Positions 8,423-16,681 of a stretch of DNA of 64,000 bases are shown here, one piece after another. Below the pieces are notes generated by a model. The model was given only the letters and a program-made list of their open reading frames with translations. It was not told where the DNA came from and ran no database searches. Position 1 is the stretch's first letter. Every line of letters starts with the position of its first letter. This DNA is from Fictibacillus sp. FJAT-27399 (GTDB lineage Bacteria; Bacillota; Bacilli; Bacillales; Fictibacillaceae): assembly GCF_001510655.1 (NCBI RefSeq), contig NZ_LMVC01000002.1:1464759-1528758 (forward strand). The letters run 5' to 3'. Both the position numbers and the translations under genes were made by a program.

Positions 8423-8740
8423 ATGCTTCCTCTTTTTGATGATCAGCACCATCATTGCGGATGGCTTGATCATGGGAGAATACTTGATTTATACGGGCGA
8501 GTTGCCGTAGCTGTGCCGGCTGTACCAGGGGTCCCTGCCGTTCCTGCTGTTCCTGCGGTGCCTTTCACGACGGCTCCTCATCCTCCCGTGCCATTATCCT
8601 TCTCTTCTCCTTATTCATTTCCGCATTATTCATCACCGTACTATTCACCCTACCCATCTCCTTACTCCTACTCCATCTCCTATCCGTTTCCGCCATGGCC
8701 GCCATTATCCTCCTTTCCAGGCTGGCTCACTCCCTATTGA
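8423..8740 (+). CDS. Pro/Tyr/Ser-rich low-complexity protein with VPAVP repeats
   Basis: 105 residues. A short N-terminal part with HHHCGW is followed by VPAVPGVPAVPAVPAVP (about residues 31-47) and then a tail dominated by Pro, Tyr, Ser and Phe (SPYYSPYPSPYSYS). No membrane segment is obvious. AGGAG (8411-8415) stands 7 bp before the ATG, supporting expression. Composition resembles spore-coat or surface proteins of bacilli, but that is only an impression. Its last 14 bp overlap the 3' end of the convergent Dph6-like gene. It could also be a spurious ORF over repetitive DNA, though the Shine-Dalgarno argues against that. Confidence 0.55.
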   Translation: MLPLFDDQHHHCGWLDHGRILDLYGRVAVAVPAVPGVPAVPAVPAVPFTTAPHPPVPLSFSSPYSFPHYSSPYYSPYPSPYSYSISYPFPPWPPLSSFPGWLTPY

Positions 8741-9410
8741 TTGCTGCTGATTGCAATGAGAGCTCCATTCGCTTTGTTGTTTCGAGTTCTACGATTTCAC
8801 CCGATGTTACGGGAATGGCGCGGCGAAACAGCGGTCCACAGTATACGTAACTGTGGTATTCGCCCGCCTCCCCCATCGGACAGATGCCGGTTTCTTGTAT
8901 ATCGTTTAAGAACGAAGCATCTATTTCTCTTCCCAGCCACTTCTCTTCAAGATGCGCGTTGGATACTCTAATAATTTTAGCTTTATATCCAGACTCAACG
9001 AAATTTTTTAATGCTGAAGGTGCTTCTTCTTTTTTCATCCATAGCGGGTAAACGGCTTCGAGACCCGTTTGTTCGGCAACGTTTTCGCCCCATTGTCTGT
9101 GTTCATCCAAATACAGGTCACCGAAAGCCACTCCATCCAATTTGTATTTTTGTTTGAAGGATTTTAGCTCTGATATAAAATTAGCTGTGTATGACTCGAA
9201 GGAACACGGAATCCATTCAAGCGGAATGCCGAGTGCATCAGCCTGGGCCTGAATGAGTTCTGTTCTCTCTCCATGTCCAAACGTTCGGCCGATTTCTTTC
9301 GGAAGGGTTGTCATTAGACATGCCACTTCTTCTCCTTGTTTCACAAGCTGATCAAGCACCATGCACGCATCCTTTCCTCCACTCCATGAGAGCGCCCATC
9401 TTTTAGCCAT
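8727..9410 (-). CDS. Dph6-like adenine-nucleotide alpha-hydrolase family protein
   Basis: 227 residues of the DUF71/Dph6 type (PP-loop ATP pyrophosphatase fold). The N-terminal SWSGGKDACMVL is the SGGKDS-like ATP loop, DGVAFGDLYLDEHRQWGENV is a family block, and GEAGEYHSYV matches the GExGEYHT motif. In archaea and eukaryotes Dph6 amidates diphthine on EF-2; bacteria lack diphthamide, so the bacterial reaction is unknown and an ATP-dependent amidation is inferred. It is divergent from the HIT gene and overlaps the Pro-rich gene tail to tail by 14 bp. Confidence 0.85.
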   Translation of the reverse strand: MAKRWALSWSGGKDACMVLDQLVKQGEEVACLMTTLPKEIGRTFGHGERTELIQAQADALGIPLEWIPCSFESYTANFISELKSFKQKYKLDGVAFGDLYLDEHRQWGENVAEQTGLEAVYPLWMKKEEAPSALKNFVESGYKAKIIRVSNAHLEEKWLGREIDASFLNDIQETGICPMGEAGEYHSYVYCGPLFRRAIPVTSGEIVELETTKRMELSLQSAAINRE

Positions 9411-9441
9411 TATGATTCCTCCTCTATTATTTGGAAAACTA

Positions 9442-9470
9442 TTCCTTAATTAACTGATATCGTATATAAT
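9442..9470 (+). promoter_or_regulatory. Putative sigma-A promoter of the HIT/PP2C pair
   Basis: TATAAT at 9465-9470 with TTCCTT at 9442-9447, spacer 17 bp, 33 bp before the HIT start codon. The -10 is perfect and the -35 weak, so this is a prediction only. Confidence 0.45.
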
Positions 9471-9502
9471 TTGAAAAAAATCTAAAAAGGGGGCTGTCCT
9501 GT

Positions 9503-9967
9503 ATGAGTGATTCCTGTTTTATATGCAACAAGCACAAAGGTACGATAAACACAGCCGGAAAAATGATTTTCGAAGATGATTATGTATACATCGGACATAT
9601 CGATAAAGGCTGCAACCCGGCTTATCTCGGCTATGTCATGATTGATTTAAAGCGCCATGTGCCTACATTGGCTGATATGAACCTGGAAGAAGCAAAGTCT
9701 TTTGGGATGGCCATGGCAAGGATCAGCAAAGCCCTCAAAAAAAGCGAAGGAGCCGAACACATTTACGCCCGTGTTTCCGGACATGGTGTTCCTCATCTTC
9801 ACATGCATCTTACTCCCCGCTATCCCGGCACACCTGAAGAGTACTGGGGACCATGGGAAGTATTAGACTGGGAGAACGCTCCGTACGGCACCGGAGAAGA
9901 AGTCGATGCGGTGTGCGAGAGGCTGAGAGCACATATGGAGATGGATTATGAAACAGTTAATGAATGA
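9503..9967 (+). CDS. HIT family nucleotide hydrolase/transferase
   Basis: 154 residues. The histidine triad is visible as PHLHMHLTP (about residues 98-106), and the N-terminal CFIC is typical of the zinc-binding HIT subfamily. Family members hydrolyse nucleotide phosphoramidates or dinucleoside polyphosphates. GGGGGC lies before the ATG. The gene overlaps the next one by 20 bp, so the two are cotranscribed and probably translationally coupled. Substrate not determinable. Confidence 0.88.
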   Translation: MSDSCFICNKHKGTINTAGKMIFEDDYVYIGHIDKGCNPAYLGYVMIDLKRHVPTLADMNLEEAKSFGMAMARISKALKKSEGAEHIYARVSGHGVPHLHMHLTPRYPGTPEEYWGPWEVLDWENAPYGTGEEVDAVCERLRAHMEMDYETVNE

Positions 9968-10787
9968 AATAAACTGGGTCGGCAGCTCTCATACTTATAT
10001 TGATCAGCCTGATATCTCTTCCCTTCATCATATCACGGTCGGAAGATATGGTGGAAACTCTCTTTCCGGTGCCAATAAGAATGAAGACGGATGCCTGGTA
10101 TGGGCTTGCGAAAAGGGAGATTGGGAGTTTGCCGTCATCCTGGATGCCCATTATAGTGCAGAGAGTGCCCAGCTTGTCGTTGAAGAGCTGGAAGCTGAAA
10201 AAGAGCGGTTGCTTGAAGCGGTCAGACTTCAGGCACCAGATTGTTTTACAGAGGTGGAGTCACGCATAGTTTCGTTGTTTAAGAGCGCTGAATTTCGCGG
10301 GAAGTGCCAAAGGGTAAAAGGTGAAACCGCCTGCCTGATCGCGTTCCGCAAAGAAAATTATGTGTGGTGGCTTTCAATCGGCGATTGCGTGCTCTATCTG
10401 TTCCATCCTGAACTTGCGGACTTTAAGCAGTATCAATTGAATCAGCGGAACTTTTATGAGTGGATCGGGAAGGTGAATACGTTTGAATTGCCTGTTCCCA
10501 GTTACAGCTCAGGGGTGCGTGAGCTTCGCAAAGGAAAAACCGTACTGCTTCTTGCTACGGATGGGATGATTGAGTGCCCTGATGCTGGATTTGAGGATGC
10601 GGAGAAGGTGTATCGTCAGTTTGCTGATGACAGCATGGTGGAGGAAGGTGTACAGCGGCTTCTGCAGACCGTTGAAACTCATCATGGCCGCGACAGTGCC
10701 ACATTGATAGCCTGGACAGTACATAACACAGAAGAAGGAAGCGAACCGAGCGACGGGCGTGTCCCGCCGGAGCTGAGAAAAGAATAA
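9948..10787 (+). CDS. PP2C-like Ser/Thr phosphatase
   Basis: 279 residues with the metal-binding motifs of the PPM/PP2C family in order: GANKNEDG (41-48), a degenerate DGHG as LDAH (65-68), TACLIAF followed by LSIGDCVLYLF, LLLATDGMIE and RDSATLIAW near the C-terminus. It should dephosphorylate Ser/Thr-phosphorylated proteins with Mn or Mg. The start lies inside the HIT gene with GGAG upstream; an in-frame ATG at 9960 is an alternative. A PPM phosphatase two genes from a Hanks kinase (7497) invites, but does not prove, a functional pair. A terminator follows. Confidence 0.75.
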   Translation: MKQLMNEINWVGSSHTYIDQPDISSLHHITVGRYGGNSLSGANKNEDGCLVWACEKGDWEFAVILDAHYSAESAQLVVEELEAEKERLLEAVRLQAPDCFTEVESRIVSLFKSAEFRGKCQRVKGETACLIAFRKENYVWWLSIGDCVLYLFHPELADFKQYQLNQRNFYEWIGKVNTFELPVPSYSSGVRELRKGKTVLLLATDGMIECPDAGFEDAEKVYRQFADDSMVEEGVQRLLQTVETHHGRDSATLIAWTVHNTEEGSEPSDGRVPPELRKE

Positions 10788-10805
10788 AAGAACGTAAAAA
10801 ACGCG

Positions 10806-10843
10806 AAAACGCGGTGCCGAATAGTTTAGCATCGCGTTTTTTT
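10806..10843 (+). terminator. Terminator of the HIT/PP2C operon
   Basis: AACGCGGTGC (10808-10817) pairs with GCATCGCGTT (10829-10838; one G-T pair) and is followed by seven T's. Confidence 0.8.
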
Positions 10844-10863
10844 ATTTCGGGTGTCATATTTTG

Positions 10864-10913
10864 GGTGTCAGGCACCTTCTTTTGACACTTGTGTAATGCC
10901 GGTGCCTGGCACC
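10864..10913. repeat. REP-like nested palindrome, copy 1
   Basis: GGTGTCAGGCACC (10864-10876) and GGTGCCTGGCACC (10901-10913) flank an inner TTGACACTTGTGTAA. Each outer arm is itself a near-perfect palindrome, and the arms also pair with each other. The same architecture recurs at 16623, 36889 and 41858. This copy overlaps the 3' end of the efflux gene and encodes its last residues and stop codon. Confidence 0.85.
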
Positions 10914-12400
10914 GTCATTCGGTCCTTGCTCATGAGGAAGACGAACAGGAAGGCAACCGCTGCCGGAATGAGTGCCCACATGAAGGTATGGACGATGGAG
11001 CCGGACAAGGCGACGGTGATCTTTTCCAGTATTGGCGCCGGAATCGCCGCCCTCGCCTGTTCAGAAAGAATCTGTCGGGCATCGCCTGCTCCGCTGCCCG
11101 GCATCGTTCCTCCCATTCCTTTAAATGTTTCCTTGAGCAGTGATGCCAGGTCGCTCCTCTGAATCGTACCGAAGATGGTAATTCCGAGCGTCATGCCGAG
11201 TGAACGGATAAAGTTGCTCGTTGATGTAGCGGATCCCCTCTGATGCATGCCGAAATTATGGATAGCGGCCATGCTGAGAACCGAGAAGGAGAATCCTACT
11301 CCAAGACCGACGACGATCATGTACAGCGTTAGTACCAGTCTGCTTGTATCCGGCGTGATCGTGCTCAATAAAGCAAATCCAGCAATCATTATGACTCCAG
11401 AAAGGAACATGATGCTGCGATAACTCATTTTAGAAGTAAGGAAGCCTCCGACCTGTGCTGTAACCACAGAACCCAGCATCATCGGCAGCAGGATCAGCCC
11501 TGAGTTGGTCGCTGTTCCACCGTACACGCCTTGAACAAAAATAGGAATATAAACGGTAGCAGCCATGAAAGTAGCACCATAAAAGAACGCGACAACAGTG
11601 CTCCCCGCAAACAAGCGGTTCTGAAACATTTTAAAGGAGATGATCGGTTCTTCCGCTTTTCGTTCCACTCTCAGGAACAGCAGGAACAGGATAGTAAAGC
11701 CGGCAAACAGACTGATGATCTGCCAAGAGTCCCAATCAAACTTCTGACCGCCGATCTCCAGCGCAAACATAAGGCAAACAACTGCTCCAATCAGCGTAAC
11801 AGCTCCGAGCCAGTCAATTTTTTGCTTCGTATGAACGTGTGATTCTTTGTAGAATAAGCCAACGAATACTAACGCAAGGATTCCGAGCGGCAGGTTAATG
11901 TAGAAAACCCAATGCCAGCTGATGTTATCGGTGATATAAGCTCCCAAAAGAGGACCGAAAATGCTGGAAAGCCCGAAGACCGCTCCAAACAGTCCGCCCA
12001 TCTTTCCTCGCTTTTCTGGAGGAAAGATATCAAAAACAATGGTAAACGCTATCGGAATCAAAGCTCCTCCGCCAATCCCCTGAATCGCCCGGTAGATGCC
12101 GAGCTGAAGAATGCTGTCGGCCGTTCCGCATAGTGAGGAACCTGCCATAAACAGGATCAGTCCAAAAATAAAGAATCGTTTTCTGCCGTACATATCCGAC
12201 AGCTTCCCGAAGATCGGCATTCCTGCCATTTCAGCTACCATGTAAGCAGAGACAACCCATACAAAGCTTTCAAGGCCGCCCAGATCACCCACGATCGTTC
12301 CCATCGCAGTAACAACAATCGTGTTATCCATCGATGCCATCAGGATGGCAAGCAGCAGCCCCGCGACTACAAATCCTAACCTGCTCCTTTTTTGACTCAT
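10868..12400 (-). CDS. DHA2-family MFS drug exporter (EmrB/QacA type)
   Basis: 510 residues, 14 predicted membrane helices. Motif A GKLSDMYGRKR follows helix 2, and the helix-5 region carries SIFGPLLGAYITD (motif C, antiporters). DHA2 proteins export drugs or other small molecules in exchange for protons. AGGGAGAAATAAA precedes the ATG. The final ~15 residues (VPGTGITQVSKEGA) and the TGA are encoded by a dispersed palindrome, so the original C-terminus has been replaced. A regulator relic sits immediately upstream. Substrate unknown. Confidence 0.9.
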   Translation of the reverse strand: MSQKRSRLGFVVAGLLLAILMASMDNTIVVTAMGTIVGDLGGLESFVWVVSAYMVAEMAGMPIFGKLSDMYGRKRFFIFGLILFMAGSSLCGTADSILQLGIYRAIQGIGGGALIPIAFTIVFDIFPPEKRGKMGGLFGAVFGLSSIFGPLLGAYITDNISWHWVFYINLPLGILALVFVGLFYKESHVHTKQKIDWLGAVTLIGAVVCLMFALEIGGQKFDWDSWQIISLFAGFTILFLLFLRVERKAEEPIISFKMFQNRLFAGSTVVAFFYGATFMAATVYIPIFVQGVYGGTATNSGLILLPMMLGSVVTAQVGGFLTSKMSYRSIMFLSGVIMIAGFALLSTITPDTSRLVLTLYMIVVGLGVGFSFSVLSMAAIHNFGMHQRGSATSTSNFIRSLGMTLGITIFGTIQRSDLASLLKETFKGMGGTMPGSGAGDARQILSEQARAAIPAPILEKITVALSGSIVHTFMWALIPAAVAFLFVFLMSKDRMTVPGTGITQVSKEGA

Positions 12401-12411
12401 TTTATTTCTCC

Positions 12412-12561
12412 CTATACACGTTTTAATTTTTCCAATCCCTTATCAAACCCGGCCTTATTGTTATATGCCGCCGAATGTGCTTCCTGAACCATTCCTTGTG
12501 TGGTGCCTTTGATTGCGGTTGATAATTCTGCTCTGTTAAGACCTCTGAAATGAGTGCTAGA
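12412..12561 (-). pseudogene. C-terminal relic of an unidentified gene, possibly a TetR-type regulator
   Basis: An open minus-strand frame of about 50 codons runs into a TAG at 12412-12414, right before the Shine-Dalgarno of the efflux gene. The encoded end (QEAHSAAYNNKAGFDKGLEKL) looks like the amphipathic C-terminal helices of a TetR-like regulator, which would suit a regulator-exporter operon. The frame has no plausible start (TAA just upstream), so the 5' part is gone. Identity is an impression only; it could be unrelated non-coding DNA. Confidence 0.3.
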
Positions 12562-12626
12562 ATTTTATTTTTTATATCATTTCACTGTAGCTGTACCTCT
12601 GCTAAACTATTTTTCCGTTACATTCT

Positions 12627-13385
12627 TCATACCCGCTTATTGTACGCCCTCATTGCAAAGACATAAGCCACAATCATAATTCCAACGCACCAAGCAAGAG
12701 CAATCCATATATCATTACCCACTGGCTGACTTGACAACAACGCACGAATGGATTCCACTATAGAGGTTACCGGCTGATTTTCGGCAAAGGCGCGAACTGC
12801 CGACGGCATCGACTCGGTTGGTACAAACGCTGAACTGATAAACGGCAGGAAGATTAGCGGATAGGAAAAGGCGCTTACACCGTCCACCGATTTTGCGGAC
12901 AGTCCGGCAATCGCCGCGATCCAAGTCAGGGCGAGCGTAAACAGCGCGAGTATACCGGCTACAGCGAGCCATGACAGCACCCCGGCCGATGATCGAAAGC
13001 CCATAATGAGCGCTACGAGAATGATTACGACTACAGAAATGGCATTGGATACCAGCGAGGTTAGCACGTGCCCCCACAACACGGTGGAACGTGCAATCGG
13101 CATGGAGTGGAACCTCTCAAATATGCCCCTTTGCTTATCTAAAAACAGGCGGTAAGCCGTATAAGCTATACCACTCGCAATCGCTATCAGCAATATGCCG
13201 GGCATCAGGTAGTTCACATAATTATCCGTACCGGTTTGGATCGCACCACCAAACACATAGACGAACAGCAGCAATAATGCAATCGGCGTGATGCTGACCG
13301 TAATGATGGTGTCCATGCTTCGCAAAATATGGCGCATGGAACGTCCAAGCATAACACCCATGTCGCTGAAAAAATGTGTATTCAT
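12627..13385 (-). CDS. ABC-2 type permease (DrrB-like)
   Basis: 252 residues with about six membrane helices and the ABC-2 layout of daunorubicin-type exporters: N-terminal cytoplasmic helix, LMPGILLIAIASGIAY, the cytoplasmic ERFHSMPIARSTVLWGH segment, then the FAENQPVTSIVESIRALL signature loop near the C-terminus. It would form the membrane channel for the ATPase encoded 2 bp upstream (13388). Likely role: export of a drug or lipid-like compound. The order ATPase then permease in one leftward operon is standard. Confidence 0.88.
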   Translation of the reverse strand: MNTHFFSDMGVMLGRSMRHILRSMDTIITVSITPIALLLLFVYVFGGAIQTGTDNYVNYLMPGILLIAIASGIAYTAYRLFLDKQRGIFERFHSMPIARSTVLWGHVLTSLVSNAISVVVIILVALIMGFRSSAGVLSWLAVAGILALFTLALTWIAAIAGLSAKSVDGVSAFSYPLIFLPFISSAFVPTESMPSAVRAFAENQPVTSIVESIRALLSSQPVGNDIWIALAWCVGIMIVAYVFAMRAYNKRV

Positions 13386-13387
13386 TG

Positions 13388-14149
13388 TTACTTTTCCTCC
13401 TTTTTATTGATGATTGCGAGGAAGATCTCTTCCAATGAAGGTTGTTTTTCCACATACTCCACCTTTGCAGGTGGAAATAGCTTTTTCATTTCCTCAAGCG
13501 TGCCGTTGGCAATAATCCTGCCCTCATGCAAAATGGCAATTCTATCTGCAAGCTGTTCAGCCTCCTCCAAATACTGAGTGGTCAAGAATACAGTCGTACC
13601 GCTCTCAGCAAGTTCTTTGACTATCTTCCAAACCTCGATGCGCCCCTCGGGGTCTAGCCCGGTAGTCGGTTCGTCGAGGAAAATAATCTGCGGTTTTCCC
13701 ACAAGGCTCATGGCGATATCGAGCCTGCGGCGCATGCCACCTGAATAAGTAGACGTCCTGCGATCAGCGGCCTCCAGCAAACTGAACCGTTTTAGCAGCT
13801 CATCCGCTACTTGGCGTGGATGTTTAAGGTGCCGCAGTTTGGCAATCATGATCAGATTTTCCCGCCCTGTCAAAACCTCATCCACAGCGGCGAATTGCCC
13901 GGTCAGGCTGATTGACTGCCGCACTTCATCGTCCTTTGACACAACCTCGAATCCGTTTACGAAGGCAGTCCCTCCATCCGGTTTCAGCAGCGTGGTGAGG
14001 ATTTTGACAATCGTTGTCTTACCTGCACCGTTGGAGCCAAGCAGAGCAAAAATATCTCCCTTTTCCACCTCAAAATCTACACCCTTTAGGACCTGAAGCT
14101 TCTTGAAGGACTTTTGCAAACCTTTTACTTGAATGGACTTGTTTGGCAT
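13388..14149 (-). CDS. ABC transporter ATPase (DrrA-like)
   Basis: 253 residues. Walker A GSNGAGKTT (about 39-47), Q-loop in SLTGQFAAVDE, signature YSGGMRRRLD, Walker B IIFLDEPTTGLDP and an H-loop replaced by Gln in LTTQYLEEAEQL, which is typical of the DrrA subfamily. The ~70-residue C-terminal extension of long DrrA proteins is shortened. It powers the permease at 12627. A shortened pentapeptide gene lies just upstream in the same operon. Confidence 0.9.
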   Translation of the reverse strand: MPNKSIQVKGLQKSFKKLQVLKGVDFEVEKGDIFALLGSNGAGKTTIVKILTTLLKPDGGTAFVNGFEVVSKDDEVRQSISLTGQFAAVDEVLTGRENLIMIAKLRHLKHPRQVADELLKRFSLLEAADRRTSTYSGGMRRRLDIAMSLVGKPQIIFLDEPTTGLDPEGRIEVWKIVKELAESGTTVFLTTQYLEEAEQLADRIAILHEGRIIANGTLEEMKKLFPPAKVEYVEKQPSLEEIFLAIINKKEEK

Positions 14150-14162
14150 ATTCTTCTCCTCC

Positions 14163-14405
14163 TTATCTAACAGTAACCTTTGATAAATCTGCTTCCTTGC
14201 CTTTTAGCGCTGCATAGGTCAGTTTATCCTTCATTGCGCCATCAAAACAGATGGATTTAATAGCACGGTAATATTTCTTAGACAAGGTAATTCTCGAAAT
14301 GAAAGACACATTTTTGAGTGTTGATCCTCTAAACGAAACTTCTTTTATCGCTGCCTTTTCAAGGGTTCCCATACCCGCTTTTGACGGAGAAGCAGTTTCA
14401 TTCAT
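14163..14405 (-). pseudogene. Shortened pentapeptide-repeat protein
   Basis: 80 residues. From about residue 18 it matches the C-terminal end of pentapeptide-repeat proteins found beside DrrAB-type transporters, as I recall them: AAIKEVSFRGSTLKNVSF, then LSKKYYRAIKSICFDGA and DKLTYAALKG. Such proteins are usually a few hundred residues, so most of the repeat domain is missing. AGGAGG precedes the ATG and the frame is open, so the deletion seems to have fused an original start to the C-terminus in frame. It may still be translated but is probably non-functional. It is cotranscribed with the ABC genes. Confidence 0.6.
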
Positions 14406-14445
14406 ATAAATTCCTCCTGGCGACTGCCTTCAAATTTTTATCCTC

Positions 14446-15156
14446 TTAATCTATTTTCCGGTGTTCTTTAACCGACGATCCAGATAGAGCCTTAAACTCT
14501 TCATAGTACTCAACCAATCCAATATCACAGCCAGAACCGATCCGTACGAATTTCCCCCGCACCACATCAGCCGTTGTATTTTCCAGAAAGATATCATCAC
14601 CTTCAATGGTCTTAGCTTCAAGATATCCTTCATTTTTCATGAAAGGCAGGAAGGCGCCTTTCTTTTGGACACGAATTGTTTCTCCGCCCATCTCTTGAAC
14701 ATGGCTCGTGCTGTACCTCAGCTTGACGTCAATAACATCTGCATTCAACAGGCCCGAAACCTCAAAAAGGCCGCTTGATACAAATTCCTCCGCTTCAAGA
14801 TCCCCTTTAACAACTATACTGCCCTTGAGGTCCACCTTATCCCCGGTAAATCTTCCGGCAACCTCCACCGTTCCTAGGATCTTTGTGTTTTCGATCTTTG
14901 CTGATTCTCCGATTGAAAGCGTTCCAAGTACTTTCATGTTTCGCGCGTCCAAATTCTTTTTCACTTCGGTCTCGCCAAAAATTTCAAAAACATCCGCTTT
15001 GGCGTTCCCGGACACCTCACTCGATCCGTATGTTTTAAAAAGGGCACATTCAAAATCGTCAGTAATGGTTCCCTCTCCCATAATTTTCACTTTATTGTAC
15101 AGGCCTCCCGATGCGCTTCCTGAACCGTTCATCATAAGGTTATTTGCTTTCGCCAT
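14446..15156 (-). CDS. bacF: Bactofilin (polymer-forming cytoskeletal protein), BacF/YhbF-like
   Basis: 236 residues of right-handed beta-helix pattern (short hydrophobic strands every 6-7 residues: VKIMGEGTI, SEVSGNAKA, TEVKKNLDA, GTVEVAGRF). A C-terminal part with EGDDIFLENTTADVVRGKFVRIG and SGCDIGLVEYYE mirrors the next gene. Order yhbD-yhbE-yhbF and lengths match B. subtilis, where BacE and BacF are needed for normal flagellar assembly (from memory). Bactofilins polymerise without nucleotide. Last gene of a three-gene leftward operon; paralogue of 15180-15908. Confidence 0.85.
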   Translation of the reverse strand: MAKANNLMMNGSGSASGGLYNKVKIMGEGTITDDFECALFKTYGSSEVSGNAKADVFEIFGETEVKKNLDARNMKVLGTLSIGESAKIENTKILGTVEVAGRFTGDKVDLKGSIVVKGDLEAEEFVSSGLFEVSGLLNADVIDVKLRYSTSHVQEMGGETIRVQKKGAFLPFMKNEGYLEAKTIEGDDIFLENTTADVVRGKFVRIGSGCDIGLVEYYEEFKALSGSSVKEHRKID

Positions 15157-15179
15157 TGTAATCCTCCTTCCGTTTGTGG

Positions 15180-15908
15180 TTATATTTTTTTGATTTCTCT
15201 TACCTTTGCGTTATCATCCTGATGGAGTGTCCCTTGGTATTCAACCAAATCAATTTCGCAATCAGGGCCGATCGTAACATTGTTCCCCCGAACGACATCC
15301 GCCTTTGTGCTTTCAAGCTCAAGGTCATCGCCTTCAATTAGTTTTACTGTCAGCTTGACAGGGAAAAAGGCTTTGAAAAGATGAAAGAAACGCCCCTTTT
15401 TTCCTTTTACTTTAATGGACTGTCCACCCATTTCGGTTACAGAGCTATCACCGTAAAGTCTGATATCAATATGATCCGCACTCAAGAGGCCTCCGATGGT
15501 AAACTGGCCGTCCGCTTTAAAGGTTTCAGCTTCACAATCGTTTGCAATTGTTGCTTTTCCATTGATCTTGATTTCATCGGCTTTAAGACTGCCCCCAATT
15601 TTTCCTGAACCTGATAATTTCATTTTGTTGGTTAGACTGACGCTATCGGACACTGAGCCGTGCCCTTCAATGACAAAATCGTTTCCCTCCACTGCGCCTT
15701 TAACTTTTCCGCTTCCGCTGATTTTTGCATCTTGCATTTTTAAATGACCATGTACAGTTCCCGACCCATTGCACTCAAACCGGACACATTCAATATTGCC
15801 GTTCACTATGCCTCTGCCATTCAGTTTGACCTGCTCGAAATGTCCTCCATTCGATGATCCGTATCCATTGATGGTGAGATTTCCTTTGATCCCGCTTTTC
15901 ATAATCAT
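15180..15908 (-). CDS. bacE: Bactofilin, BacE/YhbE-like
   Basis: 242 residues of the same beta-helical pattern: LTINGYGSSNGGHFEQVKLNG, GSGTVHGHL, GSGKVKGAV, GHGSVSDSV, GSGKIGGSL at roughly regular spacing, then the shared C-terminal EGDDLELESTKADVVRG and PDCEIDLVEY. It is a paralogue of bacF, likely a co-polymer in the same structure. It begins 6 bp before the end of the yhbD-like gene upstream, so the operon is tight. No membrane segment is visible. Confidence 0.87.
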   Translation of the reverse strand: MIMKSGIKGNLTINGYGSSNGGHFEQVKLNGRGIVNGNIECVRFECNGSGTVHGHLKMQDAKISGSGKVKGAVEGNDFVIEGHGSVSDSVSLTNKMKLSGSGKIGGSLKADEIKINGKATIANDCEAETFKADGQFTIGGLLSADHIDIRLYGDSSVTEMGGQSIKVKGKKGRFFHLFKAFFPVKLTVKLIEGDDLELESTKADVVRGNNVTIGPDCEIDLVEYQGTLHQDDNAKVREIKKI

Positions 15909-15914
15909 CCTCCA

Positions 15915-16568
15915 TTACAAATTTGTTTTTAGCTCTTCTACACAGCTCGTTACGGAAAACCTAACTGTCACTTTTGATCCCTGGTCAACCATTATACTTT
16001 CTGCTCCTGACAGCAGCAGGCATGAAGTAACGCCAAGCTTTCGGATAAACAAAAGTTCGTATCTGCTCTTGCTGAGTGAACCTCGGGCTTCCTTAAGGAC
16101 TTGAAGGAGCATCTTTCCTTCGTCGAGACTGATGTCTCCGGAAGTCAGCAGCTTATCTAAGATAAACACTTCCAGCAGTTCATCAAACTGAAACTGCTCG
16201 ATATTTCCATTTTCATTCAAATACAGATCAAGGACCGCTTTCGAAACAATGTTTCGCTGCAGCAGTTCTTCTTTAGTGATTTTGGTTTCCGTTTTTACGG
16301 AAGGTGAGAACCGTTCTGCAAGTTCATCGAGCGAAAGCGTTTCCTTCATCGATTGAATCTTGTCGATCCGTTCCAGCACTTTATCCTTCGGGAAGAATGT
16401 TTCTTGCCCTGTAAACGTTGATTTACGCACAAACCACTCTTCAGGAATGAGGTTTTTCCTTTTCCAGCGGTACAGCTGTCCATAAGAAATTCCAGCCAAA
16501 TCCAACAGGTCTTTTTTTGATATCAGTTCATTGATCAAGTTACCGGCCCCTTTCTCTTCTGATATCAA
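15915..16568 (-). CDS. yhbD: YhbD-like DUF4004 protein
   Basis: 217 residues. The N-terminus ISKKDLLDLAGISYGQLYRWKRKNLIPEEWF is a MerR-like helix-turn-helix, followed by a helical region and a C-terminal segment with LLQVLKEARGSLSKSRYELLFIRKLG. This is the DUF4004/YhbD architecture that heads the bactofilin operon in B. subtilis. A DNA-binding or adaptor role is inferred. It is the first gene of the operon; promoter sequences were not resolved between here and the palindrome at 16623. Confidence 0.8.
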   Translation of the reverse strand: MISEEKGAGNLINELISKKDLLDLAGISYGQLYRWKRKNLIPEEWFVRKSTFTGQETFFPKDKVLERIDKIQSMKETLSLDELAERFSPSVKTETKITKEELLQRNIVSKAVLDLYLNENGNIEQFQFDELLEVFILDKLLTSGDISLDEGKMLLQVLKEARGSLSKSRYELLFIRKLGVTSCLLLSGAESIMVDQGSKVTVRFSVTSCVEELKTNL

Positions 16569-16622
16569 TGTAACATAACACTGTTACGTTTGTAAATACA
16601 GTATATGTAAATTTATTTTATT

Positions 16623-16672
16623 GGTGCCAGGCACCGGCTTTTGACACTTGTGTAATCGCAGTGCCTGGCACC
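16623..16672. repeat. REP-like nested palindrome, copy 2
   Basis: GGTGCCAGGCACC (16623-16635) and AGTGCCTGGCACC (16660-16672) flank TTTTGACACTTGTGTAATCG. The core matches copy 1 (type TTGACACTTGTGTAA), unlike copies 3 and 4. It lies in the same-direction gap between the 16745 gene and yhbD. Confidence 0.85.
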
Positions 16673-16681
16673 AAAAACAAC

